Assembly (NCBI GenBank): GCA_910586475.1
Contig: CAJUHM010000009.1
Location: 1 to 53,558, forward strand
Source: an uncultured Muribaculaceae bacterium
GTDB taxonomy: Bacteria; Bacteroidota; Bacteroidia; Bacteroidales; Muribaculaceae
DNA: 53,558 nt
Direction of reading: 5' to 3'
Part shown: in pieces, positions 33,647 to 40,319 of the stretch
Numbering within the stretch: position 1 is the first letter of the stretch
Layout of the letters: each line of letters begins with the position of its first letter
Position numbers and translations under genes: made by a program
Notes under the pieces: generated by a model
Seen by the model: only the letters and a program-made list of their open reading frames with translations
What the model was told of the DNA's origin: nothing
Databases searched by the model: none

Positions 33647-35096
33647 TCTGTCGGTTTTCAGCCAGGTCGACTGGTTCACCATAGCGCTCTACGTCCTGCT
33701 GGTCATCGCAGGAGTCTTCAGCATCTATGCGGCAAGCTACGACTTCGACAACGCAAGCCTGCTTGATCCCGACGAATTCTCAGGAAAACAGATCCGATGG
33801 ATCATTTTTTCCATTGCTTTGAGCGTCGTCATCCTCCTGTTCGACTCCCACGTTTTCGAAACATATGCCATCCCGATCTACCTTGCCATAATCTTTGTCA
33901 TGCTCGTCACTATTTTTGTGGCGCCGGACATCAAAGGGTCCCACTCATGGCTTGTCATCGGACCACTGCGCTTCCAGCCCGCTGAATTCGGAAAATTCGC
34001 CACCGCACTCGCCCTTGCGAAGCTCTTCAACTCCTACAACTTCAAGCTCAACGCATCTCCGAAAAACTTCGGACTCGCACTCGCAATCATCTTCGTCCCG
34101 ATCCTTCTGATCATCGCCCAGAACGAAACCGGATCCGCACTCTCCTACCTCGCACTGTTTTTCGTTCTCTACCGCGAGGGCATGAGCGGCATGATCCTGC
34201 TCGCCGCCCTCAGTGCCGTGACATTTTTCGTCGTAGCCGTCAAATACACCGAGACCCTACTCCTCGGGATTCCGCTCGGAGAAGCCATTGTATTCATGCT
34301 AATCATGGCACTGATGGTCGCGATCGTCGCAATATATTGCCGCGCCATCGAAGTCGCGCGCAATCTCCTTGGATGGTTCGCCGGCACAGGGCTGCTCGTC
34401 GGACTTCTCTCCCTGTGCGGCATTGAAGTGCCCGGAATGGTCTACTTCCTCACAGTCATCCTTATCGCATGCCTTTACATGGCCCTCCACTTCCTGAGGC
34501 TGCGCAACCCACGCCTCCTCGCAACCATAATAGCCTGCGTCGTCTCGATCATCTTCCTATTCTCGGTCAACTACGCATTCAACAGCATCCTCAAGCCCCA
34601 TCAGCGACAGCGAATCAACGTCGCACTCGGAATCTCCGACGACCCACTCGCCGCCGGCTACAACGTCAACCAGTCGAAAATTGCCATCGGCTCCGGTGGT
34701 GTCTTCGGAAAAGGTTTTCTCAACGGGACACAGACCAAGCTCAAATATGTCCCGGAACAGCACACCGATTTCATCTACTGCACAATCGGCGAAGAACAAG
34801 GCTTCGTCGGCGCGAGCGCCGTCCTGTTTCTCTTCCTGATACTGATCCTGCGAATCATGCACCTCGCCGAACGACAGCCGACCGCCTTCGGCCGCGTCTA
34901 CGGCTACTGCGTCGCCTCCTACCTCATCTTCCATCTCGCCATCAACACCGGAATGGTAATCGGACTATGTCCCGTAATCGGAATTCCACTCCCGTTCTTC
35001 AGCTACGGAGGCTCGTCGCTATGGAGTTTTACAATCCTGCTGTTCATTCTTTTGCGACTCGACGCCGCAAGAAAAGAGCATCATTCATTCCGTTAA
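33627..35096 (+). CDS. rodA: SEDS glycosyltransferase RodA
   Basis: Peptidoglycan polymerase of 489 residues with about ten membrane helices. The start at 33627 (MRQRENNLSVFSQVDW) overlaps mrdA by 20 nt. SEDS hallmarks are WLVIGPLRFQPAEFGKFATAL (split by the helix), YNVNQSKIAIGSGG, and HTDFIYCTIGEEQGFVGA and SYGGSSLW near the C-terminus. The length is above that of E. coli RodA (about 370), mainly because of an insert with extra helices in the middle (about 200-300), which is common in Bacteroidetes RodA proteins. Confidence 0.94.
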   Translation: MRQRENNLSVFSQVDWFTIALYVLLVIAGVFSIYAASYDFDNASLLDPDEFSGKQIRWIIFSIALSVVILLFDSHVFETYAIPIYLAIIFVMLVTIFVAPDIKGSHSWLVIGPLRFQPAEFGKFATALALAKLFNSYNFKLNASPKNFGLALAIIFVPILLIIAQNETGSALSYLALFFVLYREGMSGMILLAALSAVTFFVVAVKYTETLLLGIPLGEAIVFMLIMALMVAIVAIYCRAIEVARNLLGWFAGTGLLVGLLSLCGIEVPGMVYFLTVILIACLYMALHFLRLRNPRLLATIIACVVSIIFLFSVNYAFNSILKPHQRQRINVALGISDDPLAAGYNVNQSKIAIGSGGVFGKGFLNGTQTKLKYVPEQHTDFIYCTIGEEQGFVGASAVLFLFLILILRIMHLAERQPTAFGRVYGYCVASYLIFHLAINTGMVIGLCPVIGIPLPFFSYGGSSLWSFTILLFILLRLDAARKEHHSFR

Positions 35097-35132
35097 ACCG
35101 CAAGACCTGACCGTAATTTATATAACCATTCT

Positions 35133-35164
35133 TTTGTTGACATCAGATGCATTTTGTAACTTTG
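35133..35164 (+). promoter_or_regulatory. Promoter of the LysE gene
   Basis: TTTG (35133-35136), exactly 20 nt, then TAACTTTG (35157-35164). The -7 element ends only 4 nt before the ATG at 35169, so transcription should begin at or next to the start codon. Confidence 0.8.
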
Positions 35165-35168
35165 TGAA

Positions 35169-35813
35169 ATGTTGGAGCATTTGGCCTACATAATTTTCTC
35201 CGGATTCATTATCGGAGTCTTCATCAGCGCGCCTATGGGACCCATAGGAATGCTGGTCATTCAGCGTACACTCAGCAAAGGGCGAACAGCCGCCCTCTAC
35301 ACAGGCGTCGGCGCTGCACTCTCCGACCTGCTATATTGTCTTCTTTCCGGCCTCGGCCTGTCTCTCGTGACAGACTTCATCGAATCAAACAAAGCGATCC
35401 TGCAGATTGTCGGATCCTTAGTGCTGATAATCTACGGAATATACCTCTTCCGCAACAACCCGACGCAAACTATTCCGAGACCGGCAGAAACTCCGACAAA
35501 CTATTGGCGCGACTTCGCGACCGGATTCCTGTTCACCTTCTCCAACCCTCTGATTCTGTTCTTCATTATCGGACTCTTCGCCAGGTTCAACTTCATGGAC
35601 TCGAACTATGTCTACTACCACTACATCGCCGGCTATCTCGCAATAATTGCCGGAGCTTTGACCTGGTGGTTCCTGATAACATATTTTGTCGACAAAGTAC
35701 GCGGACGTTTCAACATGCGGACACTATGGGTGCTCAATCGTGCCATCGCTGGAGTGCTCATCGGAATGGCTCTCTTCGGAACAGTCCACGCAATCCAGAA
35801 TCTCGTACCCTAA
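35169..35813 (+). CDS. LysE family exporter
   Basis: A 214-residue protein with six membrane helices of the LysE/RhtB type. The N-terminal family motif FISAPMGPIGMLVIQRTLSKGR is clear, followed by LYTGVGAALSDLLYCLLS and FLFTFSNPLILFF. These proteins export amino acids or similar small molecules; the substrate is not readable. The start is fixed by the family motif, yet it is nearly on the predicted transcript start (leaderless). The CBM9-like gene follows after 21 nt. Confidence 0.9.
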   Translation: MLEHLAYIIFSGFIIGVFISAPMGPIGMLVIQRTLSKGRTAALYTGVGAALSDLLYCLLSGLGLSLVTDFIESNKAILQIVGSLVLIIYGIYLFRNNPTQTIPRPAETPTNYWRDFATGFLFTFSNPLILFFIIGLFARFNFMDSNYVYYHYIAGYLAIIAGALTWWFLITYFVDKVRGRFNMRTLWVLNRAIAGVLIGMALFGTVHAIQNLVP

Positions 35814-35834
35814 CCTACTCATATCAATCTCCCC

Positions 35835-36509
35835 ATGTCAGACAACAGGCCCTCACTCTCTGTCCCGTTCATCCCCGAACTCGACAACCTTTCAAAAGAT
35901 GAAATAATCAGCCGTCTGGAAGAAGCCGGCGCGAGACGGACAATCGACTGCCTCAACTGGAAAGAGCAGTTCCCCTACCGCCCTCTCACTACTATCGCCG
36001 TAGCCCATTCCGGCAACTTCATTTACATCGACTTCTTTGTCAGATGCAACTATCTGCGCGCCGTAAACTTCGAAAACAACTCATCTGTCCATCAGGACTC
36101 ATGCGTCGAATTCTTCGTATGCCCCGACGGCAACCTCCCATACTATAACTTCGAATTCAACTGCATCGGGACAGCCCACGCCGCCTGCCGTCAGGACAGA
36201 CATTCCGGCCGACAGCTGACCGACGCCCAGCTCGACTCAATCAAACGCTTCCCCTCTTGCGGGACACGCCCCTTCCAGGAACTCGAAGGGCTCTTCTCGT
36301 GGAATCTTCTCGTTGCCATCCCGCTTGAGTTGATGAACCTCAGATTCGACGGATCACCCATCGAAATGACCGGCAACTTCTACAAATGCGCCGACCTGAC
36401 TGACGCGCCCCACTTCCTCAGCTGGTCTCCGATTTCAACACCCGAGCCAGACTTCCACCGCCCCGAATTCTTCGGACGCATAACACTCGAAGGACCGACC
36501 GCCGGATAA
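35835..36509 (+). CDS. Carbohydrate-binding family 9-like protein
   Basis: A 224-residue protein without a signal peptide. The sequence follows the CBM9-like beta sandwich: an early DCLNWKEQFPYRPLTTIAVAHS, then YIDFFVRCNYLRAVNF, the DSCVEFFVCP motif with NLPYYNFEFNCIGTAHAA, and the closing WNLLVAIPLELM and GNFYKCADLTDAPHFLSWSPI. Such proteins bind sugars or act as esterase-linked domains when secreted; a cytoplasmic stand-alone form is common in Bacteroides and has no known role. It is likely co-transcribed with the LysE gene. Confidence 0.85.
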   Translation: MSDNRPSLSVPFIPELDNLSKDEIISRLEEAGARRTIDCLNWKEQFPYRPLTTIAVAHSGNFIYIDFFVRCNYLRAVNFENNSSVHQDSCVEFFVCPDGNLPYYNFEFNCIGTAHAACRQDRHSGRQLTDAQLDSIKRFPSCGTRPFQELEGLFSWNLLVAIPLELMNLRFDGSPIEMTGNFYKCADLTDAPHFLSWSPISTPEPDFHRPEFFGRITLEGPTAG

Positions 36510-36597
36510 CACCAAGCCGATTCACGATTCACGCTTCACGCGCCATCGCCCGGTTGACCAAGTTTTCAGAATGAAATTAAAAAAAATCGCGAAATAA

Positions 36598-36629
36598 TTT
36601 GGCCAATAAAAAAAATCGCCTTAATTTTG
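36598..36629 (+). promoter_or_regulatory. Promoter of tRNA-Glu
   Basis: TTTG (36598-36601), exactly 20 nt, then TAATTTTG (36622-36629). Both are full matches. Two copies of AAAAAAAATCGC stand around it at about 36580 and 36608. Confidence 0.85.
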
Positions 36630-36657
36630 CAACATCAATTCAGCAGAATTGAAAAAA

Positions 36658-36730
36658 GGCGATTTAGTGTAGAGGCCTAGCACGCCACCCTCTCACGGTG
36701 GAGACCCGGGTTCGAGTCCCGGATTCGCTA
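36658..36730 (+). tRNA. tRNA-Glu (CUC)
   Basis: A 73-nt cloverleaf: D-stem GTGT/GCAC, anticodon stem CCACC/GGTGG with loop CTCTCAC (anticodon CUC), 4-nt variable loop, T-stem CCGGG/CCCGG with loop TTCGAGT, discriminator A. CCA is not encoded. The acceptor GGCGATT / ATTCGCT has a G-U pair at the end and one T-T mismatch at 6-67. Confidence 0.92.
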
Positions 36731-36744
36731 CAGATCCAACGCAG

Positions 36745-36780
36745 AGAAGCTGTGTCAATTACTTTGACGCAGCTTCTTTC
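36745..36780 (+). terminator. Terminator of tRNA-Glu
   Basis: A 14-bp stem (36745-36758 with 36764-36777; AGAAGCTG... pairs with ...CAGCTTCT) with one G-U pair, followed by TTCTTTCTTTA. Confidence 0.85.
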
Positions 36781-36866
36781 TTTATACCCCGATCCGCATC
36801 ATCCCCCCTGCCGTCCTCTAAAGTCTGGATCAGCTGCAAAAGATCAGACAGCAGACGGCAACGAAA

Positions 36867-37118
36867 TCATTTTGAACGCCGGAACATAGCCTTCACACGC
36901 GCAATGCCTGCCGAACCAAGAATTATCAGCGCTCCATACTGAAACGTTTTGGCCGCCCCGAAAAACACAACCCACAACACACTCTTCGCAGCCGCAGAAA
37001 TCGGCAAAAGAACCTGAGCAAACGAAACGACATAGCAGACTGCACACAGAACCGCAACAACCAGCCCCGTACGAAACGACAACTGCGTCAGCCACCCCCT
37101 GAAACGGCTGAACATCAT
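36867..37118 (-). CDS. Small two-helix membrane protein next to ferredoxin
   Basis: An 83-residue protein with two membrane helices (LVVAVLCAVCYVVSFAQVLLPI and SVLWVVFFGAAKTFQYGALIILG) and a basic C-terminus (RVKAMFRRSK). I know similar short proteins next to small ferredoxins in other Bacteroidales, without a named function. Its start overlaps the ferredoxin stop by 4 nt, so the two are coupled and may work together as a membrane anchor and a carrier (inference). Confidence 0.7.
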   Translation of the reverse strand: MMFSRFRGWLTQLSFRTGLVVAVLCAVCYVVSFAQVLLPISAAAKSVLWVVFFGAAKTFQYGALIILGSAGIARVKAMFRRSK

Positions 37119-37303
37119 CTCTTCTCAGTCTGACGCATTGCCTTCATCGGACAGTTTCTCACACACTTCCCACATTCTATGCAAAGACTATGGTCGACGA
37201 CAGGAAAACCATCCGCATTCTGCGAAATAGCCCCGACGGGACACACTTTTATCAACGGACATACATGATTGTGAGGACATAAATTTCGATCTACTTGTAT
37301 CAT
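37115..37303 (-). CDS. Small ferredoxin-like 4Fe-4S protein
   Basis: A 62-residue iron-sulfur protein from the ATG at 37303 (MIQVDRNLCPHNHVCP). The second motif is canonical CIECGKCVRNCP. The first is unusual: C-x5-C-x5-CP (LCPHNHVCPLIKVCPVGA), so there are seven cysteines, not eight. One cluster may be 3Fe-4S or use a non-cysteine ligand such as His in PHNH. It is transcribed away from oxyR and shares its control region. Confidence 0.85.
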   Translation of the reverse strand: MIQVDRNLCPHNHVCPLIKVCPVGAISQNADGFPVVDHSLCIECGKCVRNCPMKAMRQTEKR

Positions 37304-37321
37304 ATTCTTGCTATTTTTCGG

Positions 37322-37352
37322 CAAAGATAACACAACATCCCTATCCTACAAA
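37322..37352 (-). promoter_or_regulatory. Promoter of the ferredoxin operon
   Basis: On the minus strand TTTG (37349-37352), 19 nt, then TATCTTTG (37322-37329), both full matches. The predicted transcript start is near 37317. Confidence 0.75.
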
Positions 37353-37367
37353 ATAGATTTTATCTAT
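37353..37367. promoter_or_regulatory. OxyR-box half-site between oxyR and ferredoxin genes
   Basis: ATAGATTTTATCTAT fits the E. coli OxyR motif ATAGnTnnnAnCTAT at all ten fixed positions and is itself a near palindrome. It sits directly upstream of the -33 of the ferredoxin promoter (centre at about -43) and overlaps the -7 of oxyR by 3 nt. Confidence 0.65.
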
Positions 37368-37372
37368 ATTTG
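37365..37372 (+). promoter_or_regulatory. -7 element of the oxyR promoter
   Basis: TATATTTG, a full -7 match, partly inside the OxyR box. No good -33 is visible, as would suit a weak, self-repressed promoter. Confidence 0.6.
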
Positions 37373-37404
37373 CATCTAAAAAACAGAACACAGCCATTCC
37401 CACT

Positions 37405-38331
37405 ATGACACTACAGCAGATTGAATACATCGTGGCAGTCGACCGCTACCGCCATTTCGCAAAAGCCGCCGAATCGTGCGGAGTCTCACAGTCGACCCTG
37501 TCGTCGCTCATTCAGAAACTTGAATCCGAACTCGACATAACCATATTCGACCGCAACCACCATCCCGTAAAACCGACAGCAATAGGAGAAGAAATAATCG
37601 GCCGGGCAAAAACAGTCCTGTTCAGCGCAGCACAGGTCAGAGAACTCGTCGCCACACGAAAAGGAGAATCCGTCGGAAAAATATCGCTCGGCATCACATC
37701 GACAGTCGCACCCTACATCCTGCCGAAACTATTCCGCTACATCTCGGAAAACCACCCGGACATCCGGCTGCACATCGAAGAAACACGCGTATCGGCCATC
37801 GTGCGGCAACTCGAACGCGGAGAAATCGACGTCGCACTGCTCGCCACACCCGTAAACAACTCCGATCTGCTCGAAATACCCCTCTACCGCGAAAGGCTTC
37901 TGGCCTACGTCTCTCCCGACGAACCCCTCCACGGCTCAGACAGTCTGTCCGTCGGCCGGCTTCCTGTCGAAACCGCATGGGTGCTCCGCGAAGGTTATTG
38001 CCCCGACCGCAAGGTATTCCCATTCTGCACCCACAGAACAGACCGGCAGGCCGTCTATGAAGCCGGAAGCGTCGAAACCCTCATAAAGATCGTTGATGAA
38101 AACGGTGGCTATGCAATAATTCCGGAGCTCCACATCCCCCTGCTGCAGAAAAGCCAGCAAGCCAACCTCAGGAACCTGACCGATCCGGAACCCTCCCGCG
38201 AAATAGCCTTTGTTGTCCATCGAAACTTCGTTCGCGAACGGCTCCTGAACATTCTTGCCGGCGCCATCAGGACAATCATACCGCCCGCCATGTTGAACCG
38301 GCGGCTCGAAAAATATCCGATAACACTGTGA
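37405..38331 (+). CDS. oxyR: Peroxide-sensing LysR-type regulator OxyR
   Basis: A 308-residue LysR-type regulator. N-terminal winged HTH: LQQIEYIVAVDRYRHFAKAAESCGVSQSTLSSLIQKLE (spread over 3-40). In the effector domain REGYCPDRKVFPFCTHR holds two cysteines nine places apart, the same spacing as Cys199 and Cys208 of E. coli OxyR (EGHCLRDQAMGFC), which form the sensing disulfide. This makes OxyR the best call rather than a generic LysR. In Bacteroides OxyR controls catalase, ahpCF, dps and other genes of the oxidative response. Here it is divergent from a small ferredoxin operon and followed by a membrane 4Fe-4S protein. Confidence 0.93.
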   Translation: MTLQQIEYIVAVDRYRHFAKAAESCGVSQSTLSSLIQKLESELDITIFDRNHHPVKPTAIGEEIIGRAKTVLFSAAQVRELVATRKGESVGKISLGITSTVAPYILPKLFRYISENHPDIRLHIEETRVSAIVRQLERGEIDVALLATPVNNSDLLEIPLYRERLLAYVSPDEPLHGSDSLSVGRLPVETAWVLREGYCPDRKVFPFCTHRTDRQAVYEAGSVETLIKIVDENGGYAIIPELHIPLLQKSQQANLRNLTDPEPSREIAFVVHRNFVRERLLNILAGAIRTIIPPAMLNRRLEKYPITL

Positions 38332-38364
38332 TTGACAAAACAGATCGCTGCATCGATTTTATGG

Positions 38365-38396
38365 TTTGCCCGGACAGCCGCAATTGAATAACTTTG
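38365..38396 (+). promoter_or_regulatory. Promoter of the membrane 4Fe-4S protein gene
   Basis: TTTG (38365-38368), exactly 20 nt, then TAACTTTG (38389-38396). Both full matches. The leader would be about 33 nt. Confidence 0.8.
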
Positions 38397-38433
38397 CTCC
38401 CGAAAACCAAAAACCGACGAATTGATTATCTCT

Positions 38434-39123
38434 ATGGCAAAAAAACAGTTTTTTCGTTCAATCCCCCGGAAAGGATTCCCATTGTACTGGCTGCTGCTCG
38501 CCTACCTCATCATAGGCTACTTCTATCCCGCAATCGGATTTATCGCCCTGATCTGCATGATCGCACCCGTAGCGTTTGCCGTCAGAAAGGGGCGGTGGTG
38601 GTGCGGCAACGCCTGTCCGCGCGGAAGCTTCTACGACCGGATACTGGCAAAATACTCCCCTAACAGAAAAATCCCGGCATTTCTGCGGACAACCGGATTC
38701 CGCACTTTCATGGTACTGTTCATCTTCACCATGTTCGGCATCCAGATGTATCACGCATGGGGCGACTGGAACCAGATGGGAAAGGTGTTCTGGACAATCA
38801 TCCTGATCACAACGATCGTAGGCGTGACCCTCTCGTTCTTCTACGCCCCGCGCACATGGTGCTCATTCTGCCCTATGGGGACTCTGTCGTCATGGGTCAG
38901 TCCCCGAAGCGGCAGTCTGCCCGCCGGCTACCGACGCATAACCGTCGGTGAAAAATGCACCACAAAATGCAAGCTATGCTCCGCCGTGTGTCCCATGCAG
39001 CTCAAGCCCTATGAAAGCAGAAACAGTAAAGACGGATTTCTCCACCCCGACTGCATCAAATGTGGCAACTGCGTCAAAGGGTGCCCCCTGAAAGTCCCCG
39101 AAATGAGGCCGACCGAAGCCTGA
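38434..39123 (+). CDS. Membrane 4Fe-4S polyferredoxin, NapH/MauN-like
   Basis: A 229-residue protein from the ATG at 38434 (MAKKQFFRSIP). It has four membrane helices, twin cysteine motifs at the membrane (CGNACPRGSFYDR and TWCSFCPMGTLSSW) as in NapH, and a C-terminal double cluster domain (CTTKCKLCSAVCPMQ and CIKCGNCVKGCPLKVPE). NapH-type proteins pass electrons from quinol to periplasmic partners. No nap genes lie here, so the partner is unknown. It has its own promoter but lies just after oxyR, which suggests a role in oxidative or redox stress. Confidence 0.88.
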   Translation: MAKKQFFRSIPRKGFPLYWLLLAYLIIGYFYPAIGFIALICMIAPVAFAVRKGRWWCGNACPRGSFYDRILAKYSPNRKIPAFLRTTGFRTFMVLFIFTMFGIQMYHAWGDWNQMGKVFWTIILITTIVGVTLSFFYAPRTWCSFCPMGTLSSWVSPRSGSLPAGYRRITVGEKCTTKCKLCSAVCPMQLKPYESRNSKDGFLHPDCIKCGNCVKGCPLKVPEMRPTEA

Positions 39124-39144
39124 TAACCCTCAGCCCCACCAGAC

Positions 39145-39181
39145 CTCCAAAGACACAGAACCCCATTCCGTGTCTTTGGAG
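39145..39181 (+). terminator. Terminator after the membrane 4Fe-4S gene
   Basis: Perfect 12-bp stem CTCCAAAGACAC / GTGTCTTTGGAG (39145-39156, 39170-39181), then CGTTTCG. There is no long U-run. Confidence 0.7.
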
Positions 39182-39254
39182 CGTTTCGTCAACATCTCAG
39201 AGTGCAGTCCGGGCAGTCCGCCTGCACGTGGACTCGCCGTTATGCCAGAGACTT

Positions 39255-39638
39255 TTACTTCTGAATCGTATCTGAATTCTGGTTATAAGCTTTGGCTACA
39301 CATTTCCACTCTCCGCCAATCTTAAGAAGCAGGAGGAAATCGGTGAAATCTATTCTTCCGCCCCACCCCTCTTCAAGCACACGGACCACAGCAACGGTCT
39401 CCTCGACCGCAAGCACATCGATTCGGGCTTTGAAATTTCCCCCGGCACCGACAGTGTCAACATTTTGGTAAAACTGTTCGATCGAGCCATGCTCCAACAC
39501 ACCGTCAAGAATGCCGAACAAAACAGCATCGTCAGTAAAAAGGCTCTTTGCATACCTGCTGTCACCTTCGGCAACACTGCGCACGAATTTCTCGGCAGCC
39601 TTGGCCACAGCCTCATATTCTTTGATATTGTCTCTCAT
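39255..39638 (-). CDS. NTF2-like / SnoaL-type protein
   Basis: A 127-residue single-domain protein of the NTF2-like fold: an N-terminal helix pair (EYEAVAKAAEKFVRSVAEGDSRYAKSLFTDDAVLFG), then strands (ARIDVLAVEETVAVVRVLEEGW; GRIDFTDFLLLLKIGGEWKCVAKAYN). It resembles the putative lumazine-binding family that is common in Bacteroides. No catalytic residues can be assigned. It is transcribed away from an HxlR regulator gene with candidate operators between them, so it is the likely target of that regulator. Confidence 0.8.
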   Translation of the reverse strand: MRDNIKEYEAVAKAAEKFVRSVAEGDSRYAKSLFTDDAVLFGILDGVLEHGSIEQFYQNVDTVGAGGNFKARIDVLAVEETVAVVRVLEEGWGGRIDFTDFLLLLKIGGEWKCVAKAYNQNSDTIQK

Positions 39639-39720
39639 GTTGAAAGTTTATTGATTTGAATTTCTTACGGCAAAATTACTATTGCTGCACCACCGAAACA
39701 AGTACCGAAAAATTTTTCAT

Positions 39721-39742
39721 ATACCGAATAATTTTTCGGTAT
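39721..39742. promoter_or_regulatory. Inverted repeat in the HxlR/NTF2 divergent promoter region
   Basis: Perfect 8-bp inverted repeat ATACCGAA / TTCGGTAT with a 6-nt spacer. Further copies of the half-site ACCGAAA stand at about 39692 and 39704, in the same direction. Together they form a cluster of one palindrome and two direct half-sites over 50 nt, a likely operator of the adjacent HxlR protein. Confidence 0.6.
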
Positions 39743-39764
39743 CCTGATTTACAGCAACATTCAC

Positions 39765-39772
39765 TAACTTTG
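39765..39772 (+). promoter_or_regulatory. -7 element of the HxlR gene promoter
   Basis: TAACTTTG, a full -7 match, 26 nt before the ATG. The operator-like repeat covers the place where the -33 element should be. Confidence 0.65.
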
Positions 39773-39798
39773 CAACATAAACATAACCAATATGACAC

Positions 39799-40170
39799 AT
39801 GGCATACGAAAAGAAAATACCCGTTGACCTCAACTGCCCGCTGAGATTGACAATGAGCCTCATCGAATCGAAATGGAAATCGTGTATTCTCGACGAGCTG
39901 CGTTCCGGAAATCCCATGCGCCCGAGCGGCATCCACAAATGCCTGCCTGAGGCAGCACCCCGCGTGCTTGACATCCAGCTCAAGGAAATGGTCGAAGATG
40001 GTCTGGTCGCCAAGACCATTTATCCGGAACTCCCTCCCCGGTCTGAATACCGGATCACGGAGCTTGGCAAATCCCTGTTGCCAATAATCGACCAGATGCT
40101 CCAGTGGGGCGAGGAGCATTTTGACATTTTCGAAAAAAAATATTCGGGAACAGGATCTAAAACTTTATAG
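39799..40170 (+). CDS. HxlR family transcriptional regulator
   Basis: A 123-residue winged-helix regulator. The hallmark is NCPLRLTMSLIESKWKSCILDEL (split after the first helix), then GIHKCLPEAAPRVLDIQLKEMVEDGLV and the wing TIYPELPPRSEYRITELGKSL. Cys13 sits where HypR/YodB-type proteins carry their redox or electrophile-sensing cysteine; three other cysteines or fewer follow (Cys33, Cys54 by my count). It probably represses itself and the divergent NTF2-like gene in response to reactive small molecules; this is inference from family and layout. Confidence 0.9.
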   Translation: MAYEKKIPVDLNCPLRLTMSLIESKWKSCILDELRSGNPMRPSGIHKCLPEAAPRVLDIQLKEMVEDGLVAKTIYPELPPRSEYRITELGKSLLPIIDQMLQWGEEHFDIFEKKYSGTGSKTL

Positions 40171-40319
40171 GGCGAAAAAAAATGTCATACGCCATAAATC
40201 ACGTATAATCATTTTGCTCTATCTATCGTTGACCATCAAACAGGCACCGTTTGCCAATAGGACTAAACTTTTGCTTCCCAGGACGTCTTATCTATAGTAA
40301 CTGATAAGTGAAAGCTAAA

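Noticed and set aside
34469..35110. A 213-codon plus-strand frame within rodA, rich in Arg, Pro and Leu
   Set aside because: Frame-shifted shadow of the SEDS helices; no domain, no promoter, and RodA is intact.
36522..36542. Short tandem ATTCACG/CTTCACG units
   Set aside because: Only three copies of seven bases; too short and too few for a meaningful array.
38352..38366. A second OxyR-like box (ATCGATTTTATGGTT) before the membrane 4Fe-4S gene
   Set aside because: Only six of the ten fixed bases match and it overlaps the -33 element; not enough to claim a site.
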